Below are positions 43,826-55,090 of a stretch of 56,461 nucleotides of DNA, in pieces. The stretch covers positions 2,301-58,761 of the forward strand of contig JAKCWW010002332.1 in the NCBI GenBank assembly GCA_026260175.1, read 5' to 3'. The stretch is from Reticulitermes lucifugus (lineage: Eukaryota; Arthropoda; Insecta; Blattodea; Rhinotermitidae). Numbering within the stretch: the stretch's first letter is position 1; every line of letters begins with the position of its first letter. Below the pieces are notes generated by a model. The model did no database searches. It was not told the origin of the DNA and saw only the letters and a program-made list of their open reading frames with translations. The translations under genes and the position numbers were made by a program.

Positions 43826-43990
43826 GTTCACAAAATTGCGAAAGGCGACTATTAACTTCGTCACGTCTGTCTGTCCATCCGTCCGTCTGTCCTCATAGAA
43901 CAACTCGTCTCGCACTAGACGGATTTTCATGAAACAATATTTGTTTTCGAAAATCTGTCGAGAAAATTTAAGTTTCATTAAAATCTGACA
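43826..43990. repeat. CTGTCTGTC/CCGTCCGTC-rich element
   Basis: GTCTGTCTGTCCATCCGTCCGTCTGTCC followed by AGACGGATTTTCATGAAAC resembles a widespread invertebrate interspersed repeat. No second copy is in the window. Confidence 0.4.
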
Positions 43991-44895
43991 AGAATAACCG
44001 GTACTTTACATGAAGACCTATGTACATTTATGATAGTACCTCGCTGAATTATTCTGAGAATGAGAAATGTTTTAGATAAAAGTTGTAGAGAAAATGAGAT
44101 CACAAATTAATGCTCAGTAACGTTTATCCGAAAGACGTTTATGAGATAATGTGAAAAAATATTGTACGGCTGAACAGGCCAGAAATGCCAATATAATATG
44201 GCGCATTGCTTCGCATGCTGTATAACTAAGGCTACAGATATACACGCAGAATATTTAATATTTATTCCTTTTCCGCTGCAAAAATTGTTACGCGAATGCG
44301 CCTCAATAGGTTATACGTACATTGCCTGTCGTCTATATGATTATATTAATAGTACTGTATTAAAATAAAAGTTAGTTTTTCGTAACTTTTCATATCCGTA
44401 GGAATATAATTTGAATGTACCTAACCGACCAAAACAAGAAACACTTAAGGGCTGATGTTAATCTATCTACAGTGAATACTTATGCCTACAGTTTACATAA
44501 CAATGAAGAATGGGTTCAGGTTTTGTACAAAAACAGTGGCTGTTTATTCTGAGAGTCATGCGGTGCAAATATATCCAACTTGTGAGTAGACTGTGCAGAT
44601 TCTAATTGTCATAGTAGGATAATTATTTCGAAAATCAAACGGCCAACTTTTTTGTATAGCACCCTGAATCCTGAACGTTCAACAAAAAGAGCAGGAAGCA
44701 ATTTAACACTTTATAAATTTCAGGCTATGACGCCGCGTCACTCGGATGTCGGTTCCCGGTATTGCAAGAAATGTTTTGGTCTCATCTTTAAGCGTCGAAA
44801 TGCCGACGAATAATTTTGTGTAAACATTATTCTAGACGTCTGTTCTTACCGCCAAGAAAATAAACAGTAACCACAAGGTCTTTGCTCTTTCGGGC
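43991..44895. other. Intergenic, nothing recognised
   Basis: AT-rich, no gene. Confidence 0.35.
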
Positions 44896-45058
44896 TCTTA
44901 CGCAACGCATGTTGGCTGTTGTTTACCGAAGTTTCGAGACAACCTATCGGTTCCATCATCAAGGAACTGCCCGACCCTTGAAGATGGGACAGAGAGGATG
45001 TCTCAAAACGTCGGTAAACAACTGCAACATACGCTGCATAACAACCCAGAAGAGCGAA
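44896..45058. mobile_element. Degenerate foldback element
   Basis: CAACGCATGTTGGCTGTTGTTTACCG at the left end and CGGTAAACAACTGCAACATACGCTGC at the right end are imperfect inverted repeats enclosing GAAGATGGGACAGA. The arms are related to those of the foldback at 37563-37782 (TTTACCGACGTTTCGGGACAAC). It is an older member of the same family. Confidence 0.7.
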
Positions 45059-45149
45059 TGTCTCATCCCGTCCACGGTGTACAGATCCATGCTGTATGTG
45101 GAAAAATCGCCCTTCATTCTCAGAACGAAAATAACGTCAAAAATAAACT

Positions 45150-45485
45150 GCATAAACTATTTCATATTGTTATTTATACAGTGCATTTTATTGTTAAGTT
45201 ATTTTTTAAAACTTTCCAAACATATGCACCATACATTTAATGATTTTAAAAAGTTCTTATTAAATCACTCTATATTCCGACATGTTTCGGTGGCAGCCAC
45301 CACAATCATCAGGGAAAATCTTTTCCTGATGATTGTGGTGGCTGCCACCGAAACATGTCGGAATATAGAGTGATTTTATAATAAATTTAACATCATTAAA
45401 TGTATGGTGCATATTATTTGAAACGCTTAAACAACACCTTCATAATAAAATGCACGATATAAATAACAATGTGAAATTTATGGGC
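45150..45485. mobile_element. Long foldback with arms of about 160 bp
   Basis: The palindrome is centred near 45320. The inner 55 bases per arm are nearly perfect (CACTCTATATTCCGACATGT ... CCACAATCATCAGG, then the complement). The outer arms are diverged but alignable (ATATGCACCATACATTTAATG, then ATTGTTATTTATAC-GTGCATTTTATT). The inner arm reads CCTGATGATTGTGGTGG...CCACCGAAACATGTCGG, like the 3' region of the Penelope-like element at 52256. It may be an inverted dimer of a retroelement end. Confidence 0.75.
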
Positions 45486-45529
45486 GCTCAACAAGCATTT
45501 ATACAAGAACACGAAAGAATGAACTGTCC

Positions 45530-45640
45530 CTGATGATGGTGATGGCTGCCACAAAACATGTCGGAATGTAGAGTGATTTTATAATAACTATTTAAAATCA
45601 TTAAATGTATGGTGCATATTGTTGGAAACTTTTAAATAAT
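45530..45640 (+). repeat. Third copy of the foldback arm, direct orientation
   Basis: CCTGATGATGGTGATGGCTGCCACAAAACATGTCGGAATG, then AATCATTAAATGTATGGTGCATAT, repeats the right arm of the adjacent foldback. The head-to-tail copy next to an inverted pair suggests a complex tandem insertion. Confidence 0.7.
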
Positions 45641-45744
45641 AACTGCATAAATATATGTTACGTTACAAAATTATTTAATTCTTCGGTATACATATTTACA
45701 AGAGTTTTGTTATTGGCGCGATATTTATAAAACTTTAATAATAT

Positions 45745-46035
45745 TGGGAGTACGCGGTGGCACAATTTGTTGAGGCACTGCGCTACAAGCCGGAAAGTCG
45801 AGGGTTCGTTTCCCGATGGGGTCATTGGGATTTTTCAGTGACTTAATCCTTCCGGCCTCACCCTGGCCCTGGGGTCGACTTAGCTTCTAACAGAAATGAG
45901 TATCAGGGGTATTTCCTGGGGGAGGGGTAAAGGCGACCGGTGGGTAGGGCTGACAACCTTGCCACCTTGATGTGCCGATTGTCTAAAAATTCTGGGAGCC
46001 TCAAACTCCTGGAGTTTTAAGGGGCTGTCTAGACC
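45745..46035 (+). mobile_element. tRNA-derived SINE, second family
   Basis: TGGCACAATTTGTTGAGGCACTGCG resembles an A box and GAGGGTTCGTTTCCCGATGG a B box. A GC-rich body (GGCCTCACCCTGGCCCTGGGGTCGAC) ends near GGGGCTGTCTAGACCTG. Its body is unlike S1. The head is similar in type to 25895. Confidence 0.65.
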
Positions 46036-46039
46036 TGTA

Positions 46040-46330
46040 TAGCGATTGCTTCCTTGCAGTAATATTGGTCCCTCGAAATGAAGCACATAATATAGCTGAG
46101 TGGGTTTGAAAACAAGGTACAGAGAAAAATATTTGAAGCCAGGAGGAAGAAAGTAACAGGTGATGGAGGAACTGCATAATGAGGAGATTCATAACTTGTA
46201 CACTTCGAGAGTATTATCATGAGCAAATCCAGGAAGATGAGATAGACTGGACATGCAAGACATAAGGGAGGGTTGTGAAGTGTATACACAAATTTGGTCG
46301 ATGAGCCTGAAGGCAGGAACATTTGGGAGA
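46040..46330 (-). mobile_element. TE-derived repeat with minus-strand frame
   Basis: Minus-strand frame SYESPHYAVPPSPVTFFLLASNIFLCTLFSNPLSYI at 46230-46100 is a decayed form of a peptide I recognise from highly repeated sequence in cockroach and termite genomes. It is not a host gene. Confidence 0.55.
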
Positions 46331-46449
46331 CGTATAAATTGATAACTTATTGTAGCTACCTTAATAAAAGTTCTAATAAACACCATGCACTTTCGTTATT
46401 ATGCAATGCTTTATCTACAAAAACGGTTCGTCTAAAAGAAGAATTTTCT

Positions 46450-46540
46450 GCTATGAAGATGGAGGTAGCACGTTCCGCAGAAACGTTGGTACATATACAC
46501 CAAAATGTACGGCACCGTATCTCAGAAGGTTGTAAATTTT
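46450..46540 (+). repeat. GAAACGTCGG-type repeat fragment
   Basis: GAAGATGGAGGTAGCACGTTCCGCAGAAACGTTGGTA shares the GGAGGTAGCAC...GAAACGT order with 48150 and 48715. Confidence 0.55.
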
Positions 46541-46744
46541 AACTGAATATTTGATCTCGGGCACCGTATAAAATATTATGGCTTTCATAATTCTAAAAGT
46601 ATAGAATATCCGTAGATGGTCTGTATGATATTATTCTTTGTACTGTTGGCTAGTCATAAACAACAGCTGACAATGACACCAGCTTATTTTTGTAAATCTA
46701 GCAGAGAGACGATCCAGTACTTTCATATCTAAACTTGAGATACA
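46541..46744. other. Spacer
   Basis: Nothing recognised. Confidence 0.3.
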
Positions 46745-46880
46745 CAGAAATTTATTTACATAAAAATCAGGCACTTACGTTTTTATATTTTTGTAGTTTA
46801 TTTGATACACCATAGGAAAAAAATTACTTCAAAATTCTTTTGGTATCTGACTTCAATTTCTTCGTCTGTCACAACACTGC
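46745..46880. repeat. Local duplicated block G, copy 2
   Basis: Aligns with 42250-42400. Confidence 0.5.
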
Positions 46881-47717
46881 TTCTACAGATTTATTTCAAA
46901 CATAAAATCTTTACTACACCCATGTTCAGGTTTATGAATTACTAGCATTCTAAATCTAGGGAAACGCGGTGATGTTGCCCCATACGGGATGTCTCATCCT
47001 TCAACCTCACATTTTCAGCATTCTAAGTTTTAAAGTTTACAGCAGGGATCGCCAAATCCACGCCTTTCTGCCCTTTGCTATGTGTCGACGGCGCTGTAAG
47101 AAGACGTCTATCCCTATATTTTTCTAATAAAATATCAAAGAAGGTTTCTTCAGAGGATTTTAAAATATTATCACGTTTATGAGTCCTCCCTTTGACTATT
47201 CAGTACTTACTCTTAAACACTTTTTCTACATCATCGTTTCGTTAAACAGAACGTTTACTGTACGTATATTGGGATTTTTTATTTTTACGAAATGCTAATT
47301 ATTATTTACCTATATGCCTCCGCGAAGAAGTTCTGAAAATTAAGAAGCGCAAATATTACCGTAACGTTTGGAGGCCCCTGATGATAGTTGTTGATGTTCT
47401 TGTTTCTTTCTGCCTTGGTCTAAAACTTCGACACTGATTTTATGCCGGTATAAAAATGACGTATTTATCTGAAGTAAAATATTCCTGTAAATATGGGCCT
47501 TTAAATATTTACAGAAATTTCCGTGGAGCTTTCTGCCTCGATCTTTCGGGTATGTAGGTCAAATACAGACCCTAAATTTTGAATCAGCGAGGTGCTTCGA
47601 AACGCCGGCAGATATTTTACACTCGACATGGCGTCACACTTTAGATTTCCATTAAACTTGTGATAACCTCAAATACAAAATCAAACTTGCTTAAAAATAC
47701 GAAGTCTAAATTCAACC
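46881..47717. other. Intergenic, nothing firm
   Basis: CAGGGATCGCCAAATCC at 47044 resembles a hAT terminal sequence without a partner end. No gene was seen. Confidence 0.35.
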
Positions 47718-48100
47718 TCATTACTTCTAAAGATTCAGTTCACACCTCACAGTAAAAGTAATGCATCTCCATTATAAATACCAACCAGTTAGGGCTGTTT
47801 ATTTTGATCATCATGCGAAATATAAGCACACTCAGTGAGGAAAGTGTGTAGGTTATTAATGTCGTTGATGGTGGTACAATATAGTAATGACTGTACTTTA
47901 AACTTTTAAAATTCAAGGCATGAATTGTACCTAAATAATATTTATAAATTCCGTTTCTACCTCACTGTATCTCCGTGCACGCTTCACAAAGAGATGTGAA
48001 TTTTTTATCTTATCAAGAAGAATCTGTTGCTTATATTTCGATAGCGCAGAATTGATAGGAAGAATTTCTTTCAAAATTGATGTCTTCTGGGATGTGCACA
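47718..48100 (+). repeat. Duplicated block F, copy 3
   Basis: Aligns with 27215-27665: TTCAGTTCACACCTCACAGTAAAAG, ACCAACCAGTTAGGGCTG, ATATAAGCACACTCAGTGAGGAAAGTGTG and ATTGATGTCTTCTGGGATGTG, in order. A TATA-like AAATATAAGC is at 47818. No P-family coding exon was found in the next 2 kb. Confidence 0.7.
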
Positions 48101-48149
48101 GGATCCATCTGCTTCCATTACTAGGGTAATTATTCTTTTACCCAGAAGT

Positions 48150-48215
48150 TGGAGGTAGCACTTGCCCTAAAATGTCGGTAAAATCCTACTAAATTACACT
48201 GCATCACACACCAGG
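48150..48215 (+). repeat. GAAACGTCGG-type repeat fragment
   Basis: GTTGGAGGTAGCACTTGCCCTAAAATGTCGGTAAAATCC. Confidence 0.5.
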
Positions 48216-48714
48216 AACTAAAAACTTTGTATGCACTGCAATGATAACCTCAAATCTTAATCAATTGGTGTGCTAGCGTGAGTGTGTGTCGTGGTTTTTT
48301 ATGTATTTTATTAAGTTCTCAGAATTAAGTTGTTTTTGAAGACACTGCGTAGCTTGGTATATATAAACATATCTATTAAACATTCATAGTCCGTCCCGCA
48401 ATTTTTATACTTAGATTGCCATAACCTCAAATCTCATGCGAAATATATCTGACGTTCAGTCGTTGATTTTCTGGGTTGCGATGCCTGGCAGTCTTTCGGT
48501 CTCGCAGGAACCCGCCGCTTCCGCCTTGAGTGTCGATGTGAGTAAGGTAAGAATGTGATTCTTTATAGACAGGTAGCAAACAACATCCAGGTGAAATACA
48601 CATTCCACGTTAGCCTCGACTCGGTTCTATTTTCTTGCCAACTCACGCGGACATTACTTGCAACCTGCCTATGTAACATACTACATAATTACCCTATTCA
48701 TTTCTACCATGAAA
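48216..48714. other. Intergenic, nothing recognised
   Basis: A 67-codon frame at 48555 overlaps a repeat fragment at its end and is not called. Confidence 0.35.
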
Positions 48715-48800
48715 ATGGAGGCAGCACATACCTTCGAAATGATGGCATTTTCCTATAAATGTAGACACTGTCGTAACGCAGAAGCCCAATGCCTGAATAC
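48715..48800 (+). repeat. GAAACGTCGG-type repeat fragment
   Basis: AATGGAGGCAGCACATACCTTCGAAATGATGGCATTTTCC, then GTCGTAACGCAGAAGCCC. Confidence 0.5.
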
Positions 48801-50764
48801 GCACAGCAGGCAAAACTTCAATTCGTATTTATAAGGGTAGGTTAAAAAATAACTTTACATGGCCTGTAAAACAACCTATAATGATTGCGAATATATAAAG
48901 GGAATTTGTTGGCAAGCGATTATTAGCTGTTCCAGGGCTGAAGCATAAATTTGTGTAGCCACAGATTTAAAGGCGATTGCGAGCTGAGACATTTGAAACA
49001 CGATGGCTGACAACACAGGACACGGACTTTCATCAACACAGAACATAAAAGGTTCTCGCACGATATGATAAATGATGTAAGTGTGGCGGGAACTGTGTGG
49101 GATGGCAATAAAATTAAATGTGAATTGTTCTTATTAGATTTGAAAATAAAGGACACAATGTATGCGCTGTAAACTCATTTACTGACTTAGCCTGTTACAT
49201 TACTGGCTATTAAAATAATTATTCCTATTAACAACATATAATAAAAACTCAGCCGTGAAACACCACCAATAAGTTTGGAATTTGGTAAGGGCGAAAAGTC
49301 CACATGCTTTTAACATTTCCTGCAAATCCGCGTCTCTGTTTTTCTCTTTGGGAACGAGAGATGGAGTTAGGTGTCTGTTGGTCTCTCTCTTTCGTCCTCC
49401 ACTCTTTTCTTCCCTACTTTCGCCGTAGAAAGAGTAATTTACGAAGGGATGATCCTATGTGAAATAATGACCGTTGGGGTTGTTCTAACTAAAGAGAAGC
49501 TCTTCCCTTGCACCAGAAGAATATATTTTCTACCTTACTAAGACTACCTTGCACTCCAGACACCTCTAGCAAAGGCACCTTGCCGCTTGGGGTCAGCACT
49601 ATCGCTCCACAACAAAGAGCCTCGTATTTATTGCGCTCACTAAGCACAACTGAAAGCGTTAATATTTTAGCCTTGTTTCTCGTCTTTTAGCAAAGGACAT
49701 TTGAGTAGCCAGTTCCGAAAGTTTTTGTGCGCGAAAAGAGGGAATGTGAATAGAGTTTTCAGAAGCTATGCAATCTCTGCTGTGCCGAAAATGGAAGTAG
49801 GCTAACTAGAAAACAGTCGAATTCAAGAAGCAAACCATCCAGCTTGCAACGCGAAATTAAGAACCTTTCAATAAGCATTAGAAAAAAAATTGTCATGACG
49901 GAGAAAATTTAGATTCCTCTCTTCTACTTTATGTTATCACGTTGATCCGAAGGTAATTTACCAATGTTGCGGAAGACCACAATGCCTCCAACTTCAGGGT
50001 AAAACGCACGGTATCCCTGAACCCAAGCATTACACCATGAAGAGGCGGGCATTGAAGATAAAGCTCCTTGCATTATTAACTTTGGAAATAAATTAAGCAA
50101 CAGGTTTGATTTGACGTTTGCTTTATTTAACAATGTTTATAAATTGCACTGATTAAATGGTAGAGTGTTACAATTTTGAGAGTGATAAATTTGAAAAAAA
50201 TAAAAATATGAACAGAAGAGTCACGGTCAGCTTTACCCGCTGTGTCCTAGCACTTTCATAAAAGAACTGAGAAAATTCTAGAGAAATCTCATTTGCTAGA
50301 GCTAATCTTTTGACCGAGATTTGTACTCGGGATTTTCCAAATAAAAATCATGATTTCTAATCCCTTCAGCACAACAAGCAGTCCCAGAAGAAGAAGAAGG
50401 CGCTATGATCCTTCGAGATTGCGTTTACTTATCAGTCAACAAGATATAGCGTAACATCACAGAAGATTTAAACCATCACATCTGCTTCGTACTCGGAAGG
50501 TCCCACAGTCATGTTTCGGCCCGGATGTTGGGTATCCTGATTGAAGCGTTTCGTGAATTTCCACATTAAATCACGCCACGACCACCTCCTGCTACATCCT
50601 TTCCATTTAATTATTTAGCACCAATTACACACTTCGGCGCTATATATTCTGAGCAACATAAAAACTTGTTACACAAAACATAAATAAATTTCCAAGCTGC
50701 GGAACAAATGGCATAACAGTGGATATTTGCCTATTCCTCACAGCGTCCAAACTGGCATTCGCGC
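48801..50764. other. Intergenic, no gene seen
   Basis: About 2 kb with only short frames. I looked for a P5 counterpart downstream of block F copy 3 and found no signal peptide with a cysteine module. Confidence 0.4.
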
Positions 50765-50870
50765 CCACATATTCTCCTAACTATTGGATGCATGGGGCTT
50801 TCGCCATGAGGGTAAAGCGGCCGAGGTGTGAAGCTGACAGCTGACATCCATCTAGAGCCGAGGCTAATAT
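50765..50870 (+). repeat. Interspersed repeat R, copy 1
   Basis: ATTCTCCTAACTATTGGATG, GGGGCTTTCGCCATGAGGGTAAAGCGGCCGAGG and ACATCCATCTAGAGCCGA match the order in 53325-53445. Confidence 0.6.
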
Positions 50871-52345
50871 TCATTAAACACCTTTTTGAACCTAAAATTA
50901 TAATATACTATTCCAGATATGTAGATGACATTTTGATCGTGTATGACAACACGATAACAGATCCAGATAATTTGACCAACAGTATGAATAATATACACAA
51001 AACATCATCTTCAAACCCACACCCGAGACTAACAATCAAATAAACTTCCTAGACCTACTTATCATACATAACGAATCTTCGATAGAAATCAACATCTATA
51101 GAAAACCCACCACCACAGACACAACCATGAACTTCTTTTCAAACCACCCTATAGGACACAAACTCGCAGCATACAGATACTACCTTACACGCATGAATTC
51201 ACTACCCATATCCACCACTAGAAAACAAAAAGAATGGAATACCATACAGCACATAGCAAAAACCAACAACTTCCTTCACACAACTATTCACAAACTAAAT
51301 CGATCTATACAAAAGAAACTGAACGACCATACAATACATATTAACACACAAACCAGACCCCAAAAATGGACCGTGTTCACATACTATCAACCATTCGCCA
51401 TATTACCAATATGTTTAAGAACACCAACATAGGCATAGCATTACGTAGCACCAGCACTGTCCATAATTTACTGAAAACCACGAAAAACAACACAACAGAT
51501 CAGTACACAAAAAGTGGAATATATAAATTATCATGTACTACGTGTGAACTTTCGTATGTGGGACAAACTGGCAAAACTAAAACAAAGATATACAGAACAT
51601 ATCTGATACATCCGAAACAATGACCCACAATCAGCTTATGCAACACATATCAATAACCTACACGAATACGAAAATATCAATGACAACATGTATATGTTAA
51701 AACAAACAAACAAAGGTCCATATATGAATATCCTAGAACAATTCTACATCCAACAATTTGCATACAATAATAAACTGATACCAGAACAAAATATAGGAGA
51801 CTACAACCCAATATTCCGCTTTATCTACGACATCCAAAATCGTCACTCTCTCACATGACAGTGACCTACTTAAATAACGGTTACACCCCTCGATAGCCAG
51901 TACTGTTGTCACCACGTAATAGTCAACCAACTCCGACAAACATGTATGTACAACGTTGACTACTTCAACTTACGTTCTACCTACTAAAAAAGTCATATTA
52001 ACTTAAATACGACTATCAATTACATCTTAGATATTATATGTTTCAGGATACCATGACAACACAGATTATTCGACTTTTAACATTTTAACCTGTATAAGAC
52101 TTGATTTATAACAACGTAACAGCAGCTACATTTACTTACCTTTTATTATTTTAACCAGTGTATAAACACTATTGTAAAAAGTCATGTTACTCAGTTTTTA
52201 CTATTTTAACAATTGTACCAATTGATGTAAAATGTGTAATATAAAATACTGAGTCCCTGAAGATGAGCCAGAATTGAGGCTCGAAACATGTTGGACCGTG
52301 TTGCACAATGTGAATAAAGTGTACATTTGTCAAACTATAAATATA
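50871..52345 (+). mobile_element. Penelope-like element, 5'-truncated, frameshifted
   Basis: The coding part runs to a stop at 51858. It begins inside the reverse transcriptase: YSRYVDDILIVYDN carries the catalytic YVDD. After a frameshift near 51035 comes INFLDLLIIHN then IEINIYRKPTTTD and SNHPIGHKLAAY. After a second shift near 51360 comes the GIY-YIG endonuclease (SGIYKLSCTTCELSYVGQTG, 51507-51566). A third shift near 51600 leads to NDPQSAYATHINNLHEYE and FYIQQFAYNNKLIPEQN. RT followed by GIY-YIG is the hallmark of canonical Penelope-like retroelements. Domains before YVDD are absent, so the element is 5'-truncated or was entered from repeat R. About 490 bases of non-coding 3' sequence end near 52345 with AATAAA at 52313 and ATATATAAAG. 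Confidence 0.9.
52253..52297 (+). ncRNA. Hammerhead-like motif in PLE 3' region
   Basis: GTCCCTGAAGA, stem GAGCC/GGCTC, then GAAAC and ATGTTGGAC. C-T-G-A-N-G-A and GAAA are the two hammerhead core boxes, and GTCC/GGAC could form an outer stem. One extra T lies between the first box and stem II, so self-cleavage is doubtful in this copy. Hammerhead motifs are known in Penelope-like elements. Confidence 0.35.
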
Positions 52346-53205
52346 TAAAGAAAATGTACGGAATGAATAATATTAAACGAAATAGTGCTTACATTACACA
52401 TTACAAGTATTTCCATGATGACTAGGGTCTCTTTCGAAAAAAGGGTGTAGTTTGTTTTCATGGAAAAATGGGTAATATTTTGGACCAATTCGAATCAAAA
52501 TAAATTTGTCTCAACTCAATATAGTGAATACCTCCCAATACCAAATTTTGTGAAAATTTATGCAGTCATTGCAGAGATCATACGTGCAGAGTAACGGACA
52601 TGCACTACCTCTATGATTTATTCATTTTATCTCATTCAATTGCCAAACACTATATTAGGTAGCGGATGGCTTATAAACGTGTATATCCACGCATGGGGTT
52701 TCCCTTTGAGCGGTGGCTGGACATCTGTCTTAATGATAAGCAGTGTGCATAGCGTAGTAACATGATACACTGGGACCACCGAGAGCAGAGAGCAAGGTGG
52801 TTTCGCTCAGCCACACGACATGACTAGAGTAGAGGCAGAGTGCCGGTAACAGATTTGTCTTGTTTATATACTGTCAGCTGCCTCGACAGCATCATCATGA
52901 ACATCGATTACTCTTCTATTGAGACCTGTCGATAAATATCGAGGCTGACTTCATGTGATCCATCTTTCTGGATATTAAGATGCCACCTGTTGCATCAAAA
53001 TGTGATGACCAGGCCAGATGCAAGCAATCCACTTCATGAAGTATGCAGAACATAGTTATGAGGGCTGAAGTCATTAGGAAAAAATCAACTTCTTTGCCGA
53101 GTGATATTTTCTGAAAAATACAGGCACGAAGGGAGTAAAAGAAATGATTTCGTTTTATTATTAGCGCATAGTACATAAAATAACAGGGGTAGATTAAGTT
53201 CATTC
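52346..53205. other. Intergenic, nothing recognised
   Basis: No supported gene. Confidence 0.35.
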
Positions 53206-53950
53206 CTATCTTCTGCTTCCCTTTCTTATTTCATCCCCTTCCTCTTTCCTCTTGTATTCTCTCCTGATCCGGGGTTGGATTACCAGAAGGGGAAATATTT
53301 TTCTCTTCTCCAAACGTCCAGACCGGCTCTGGGGACCATCCAGCCTCCTATTCAATGTTTGTCGGAGGCTTTTTCCACAGGGATAAAGCGGCCGAAGCGC
53401 GAGGTTAACCACCCACCTACATCTAGTTCCGAATTTAAGAGTTAGAGGAGGTATACCCTGCTTCCTCTGTATGCCTTCATGGCGTCGACAGGGGCAGCAT
53501 TAATTGCTCCCTACAACTTTTATTTACCCTGTTAACGTCGCTCCTCTCCCCCTGCTTTCCTTCATCTCCTTCACATTAAAAAGTTACCCTTACACTCAAT
53601 CTCTCGCTAGTTTATGAGTCTCTTATCTTTAGCTCATTCAATTCTCCTTTCTCCCAAATTTCTGTACAATCTCTTTATCTGTCCTTCCTATTGTCTTTTC
53701 CGTCCTGTATTCTAGCAACGGCACGTTTTATCCCAGCACGTGACAGGAAATGGCTTATTTATAAGTAAATTTCTTATTATTCTTCCTCTGTTTGTCTCAT
53801 TCTTTTCTCGCTCCTGTCTCATGTTTTTCACTCTATTTTTCTTCTTTTCTTATCATTCGTACTATTTTCTCTTCTGAGTCTTTTCGATCCCCACATCTAA
53901 ACCCTTTATTTTTTCTACCATTTCATTTTTGTCTCGTGTACATCTAGACG
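53206..53950. repeat. Pyrimidine-rich region containing interspersed repeat R, copy 2
   Basis: The plus strand is strikingly pyrimidine-rich (CTCCTCTCCCCCTGCTTTCC near 53535). Within it, 53325-53445 contains GGCTTTTTCCACAGGGATAAAGCGGCCGAAGC, which matches repeat R at 50765. No gene was called. Confidence 0.5.
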
Positions 53951-54904
53951 CTTGACAATATTTTCGTATACAAAGCGCGATTCATTTAAATATGACGTTA
54001 GACCCTCCCACGTTTAAAGAGAGTTTCTTACTGCTTCCCATGATTTTAACTGTTTCGCCATATTAATTTTTTGTGTGCTAAAATTTATTTTCATTCTTCA
54101 TTGTGGGTGACATTCATTTCTACTAAATTCTAGTGATACAAAGGTCTTTACTTTCAATTTATAAATGTACAAATGATACTTGTGGGTTTTCAATGGCACA
54201 AAAAATAACACAAAATGCAAGGGTAAAAATTGGAAATTAGTAACGCGCCAATGAAGCCACCAGACAACAGACAACAAAAAAACTCTCTTACAAAATTTAT
54301 CCTTAAGCTTATATTTTGTTAATTTAGGTCTGTAATGCTAAAGTTCTCATTTTTTTCAGAAAAATTGCAAGGATAGAATTTATTACAAGAAAAATGACAG
54401 TCGGATTTTCTACTACAAAGCATATTCAGTTAGTTTTTACCGAACCACAAAATATTAATATCTACAACTGTATAGTTAAAGGATGTGGAAGGTACATCCA
54501 CTAATCCTCTGCAGTAAAATATACAAGTTGAAGCGAACTGGATTACGAAGGATTCAAATCAACGTATTCTTAAATCAGTATAAAAAATAAGTTCGACCCA
54601 CAATAACAGGCTATGTAACATTTGAAGTTACTACCTTGGTAAATATTAGAAATCGCCTACTGTCTTCTAGACTGGAACGCGGTCTAGTCTGGGAGGAATT
54701 TGCGACGTTTTGGGTATCTTCCTTGATGGGAACGATTTAGAATCCACTGTCACTCTGTAGAATAATCTATGAATGTTATATTTGGCCATAAACGTTTTCG
54801 CAAATGATTCCTCATCACATTCGACATAATTCAAACAGAAGGTAGGTTATCACATCCCAGAAGACCTTGTTTTTGGTTCCACTAAAACTAAATTGAACAG
54901 CCCT
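53951..54904. other. Intergenic, nothing recognised
   Basis: AT-rich, no gene. Confidence 0.35.
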
Positions 54905-55090
54905 TAGAACTGTGTATCTATTGCACAATAACCTCACGGCTTATAAGAAAGGCCGAACTGTAATGGCTGTTTTTGTAAGAATCGTAAGAAACACACGAAC
55001 ACACTGTGTGGGCAATCTAATGAGTTTGCAATGTTAAGGCAGATGATATAGGCCTATATTTTAGCCACTGCACTCTAAAGAAATTAAGAA
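54905..55090 (+). repeat. Duplicated block F, copy 4
   Basis: GAACACACTGTGTGGGCAATCTAATGAGTTTGCAATG and TTAGCCACTGCACTCTAAAG align with GCACGCTGTGTGAGCAAAGTGTGGAGTTTATTAATT and TTACCACTGCACTTTAAAC of copy 2. The TATA position is degraded (CGTAAGAAAC). Confidence 0.6.

Noticed and set aside
47832-47836. TCAGT initiator-like sequence in block F copy 3
   Set aside because: It is only about 14 bases from the TATA box, too close for a normal initiator.
48555-48758. 67-codon frame with two Cys in its middle
   Set aside because: The cysteines are not in the G-spaced module, and its 3' end is a repeat fragment.
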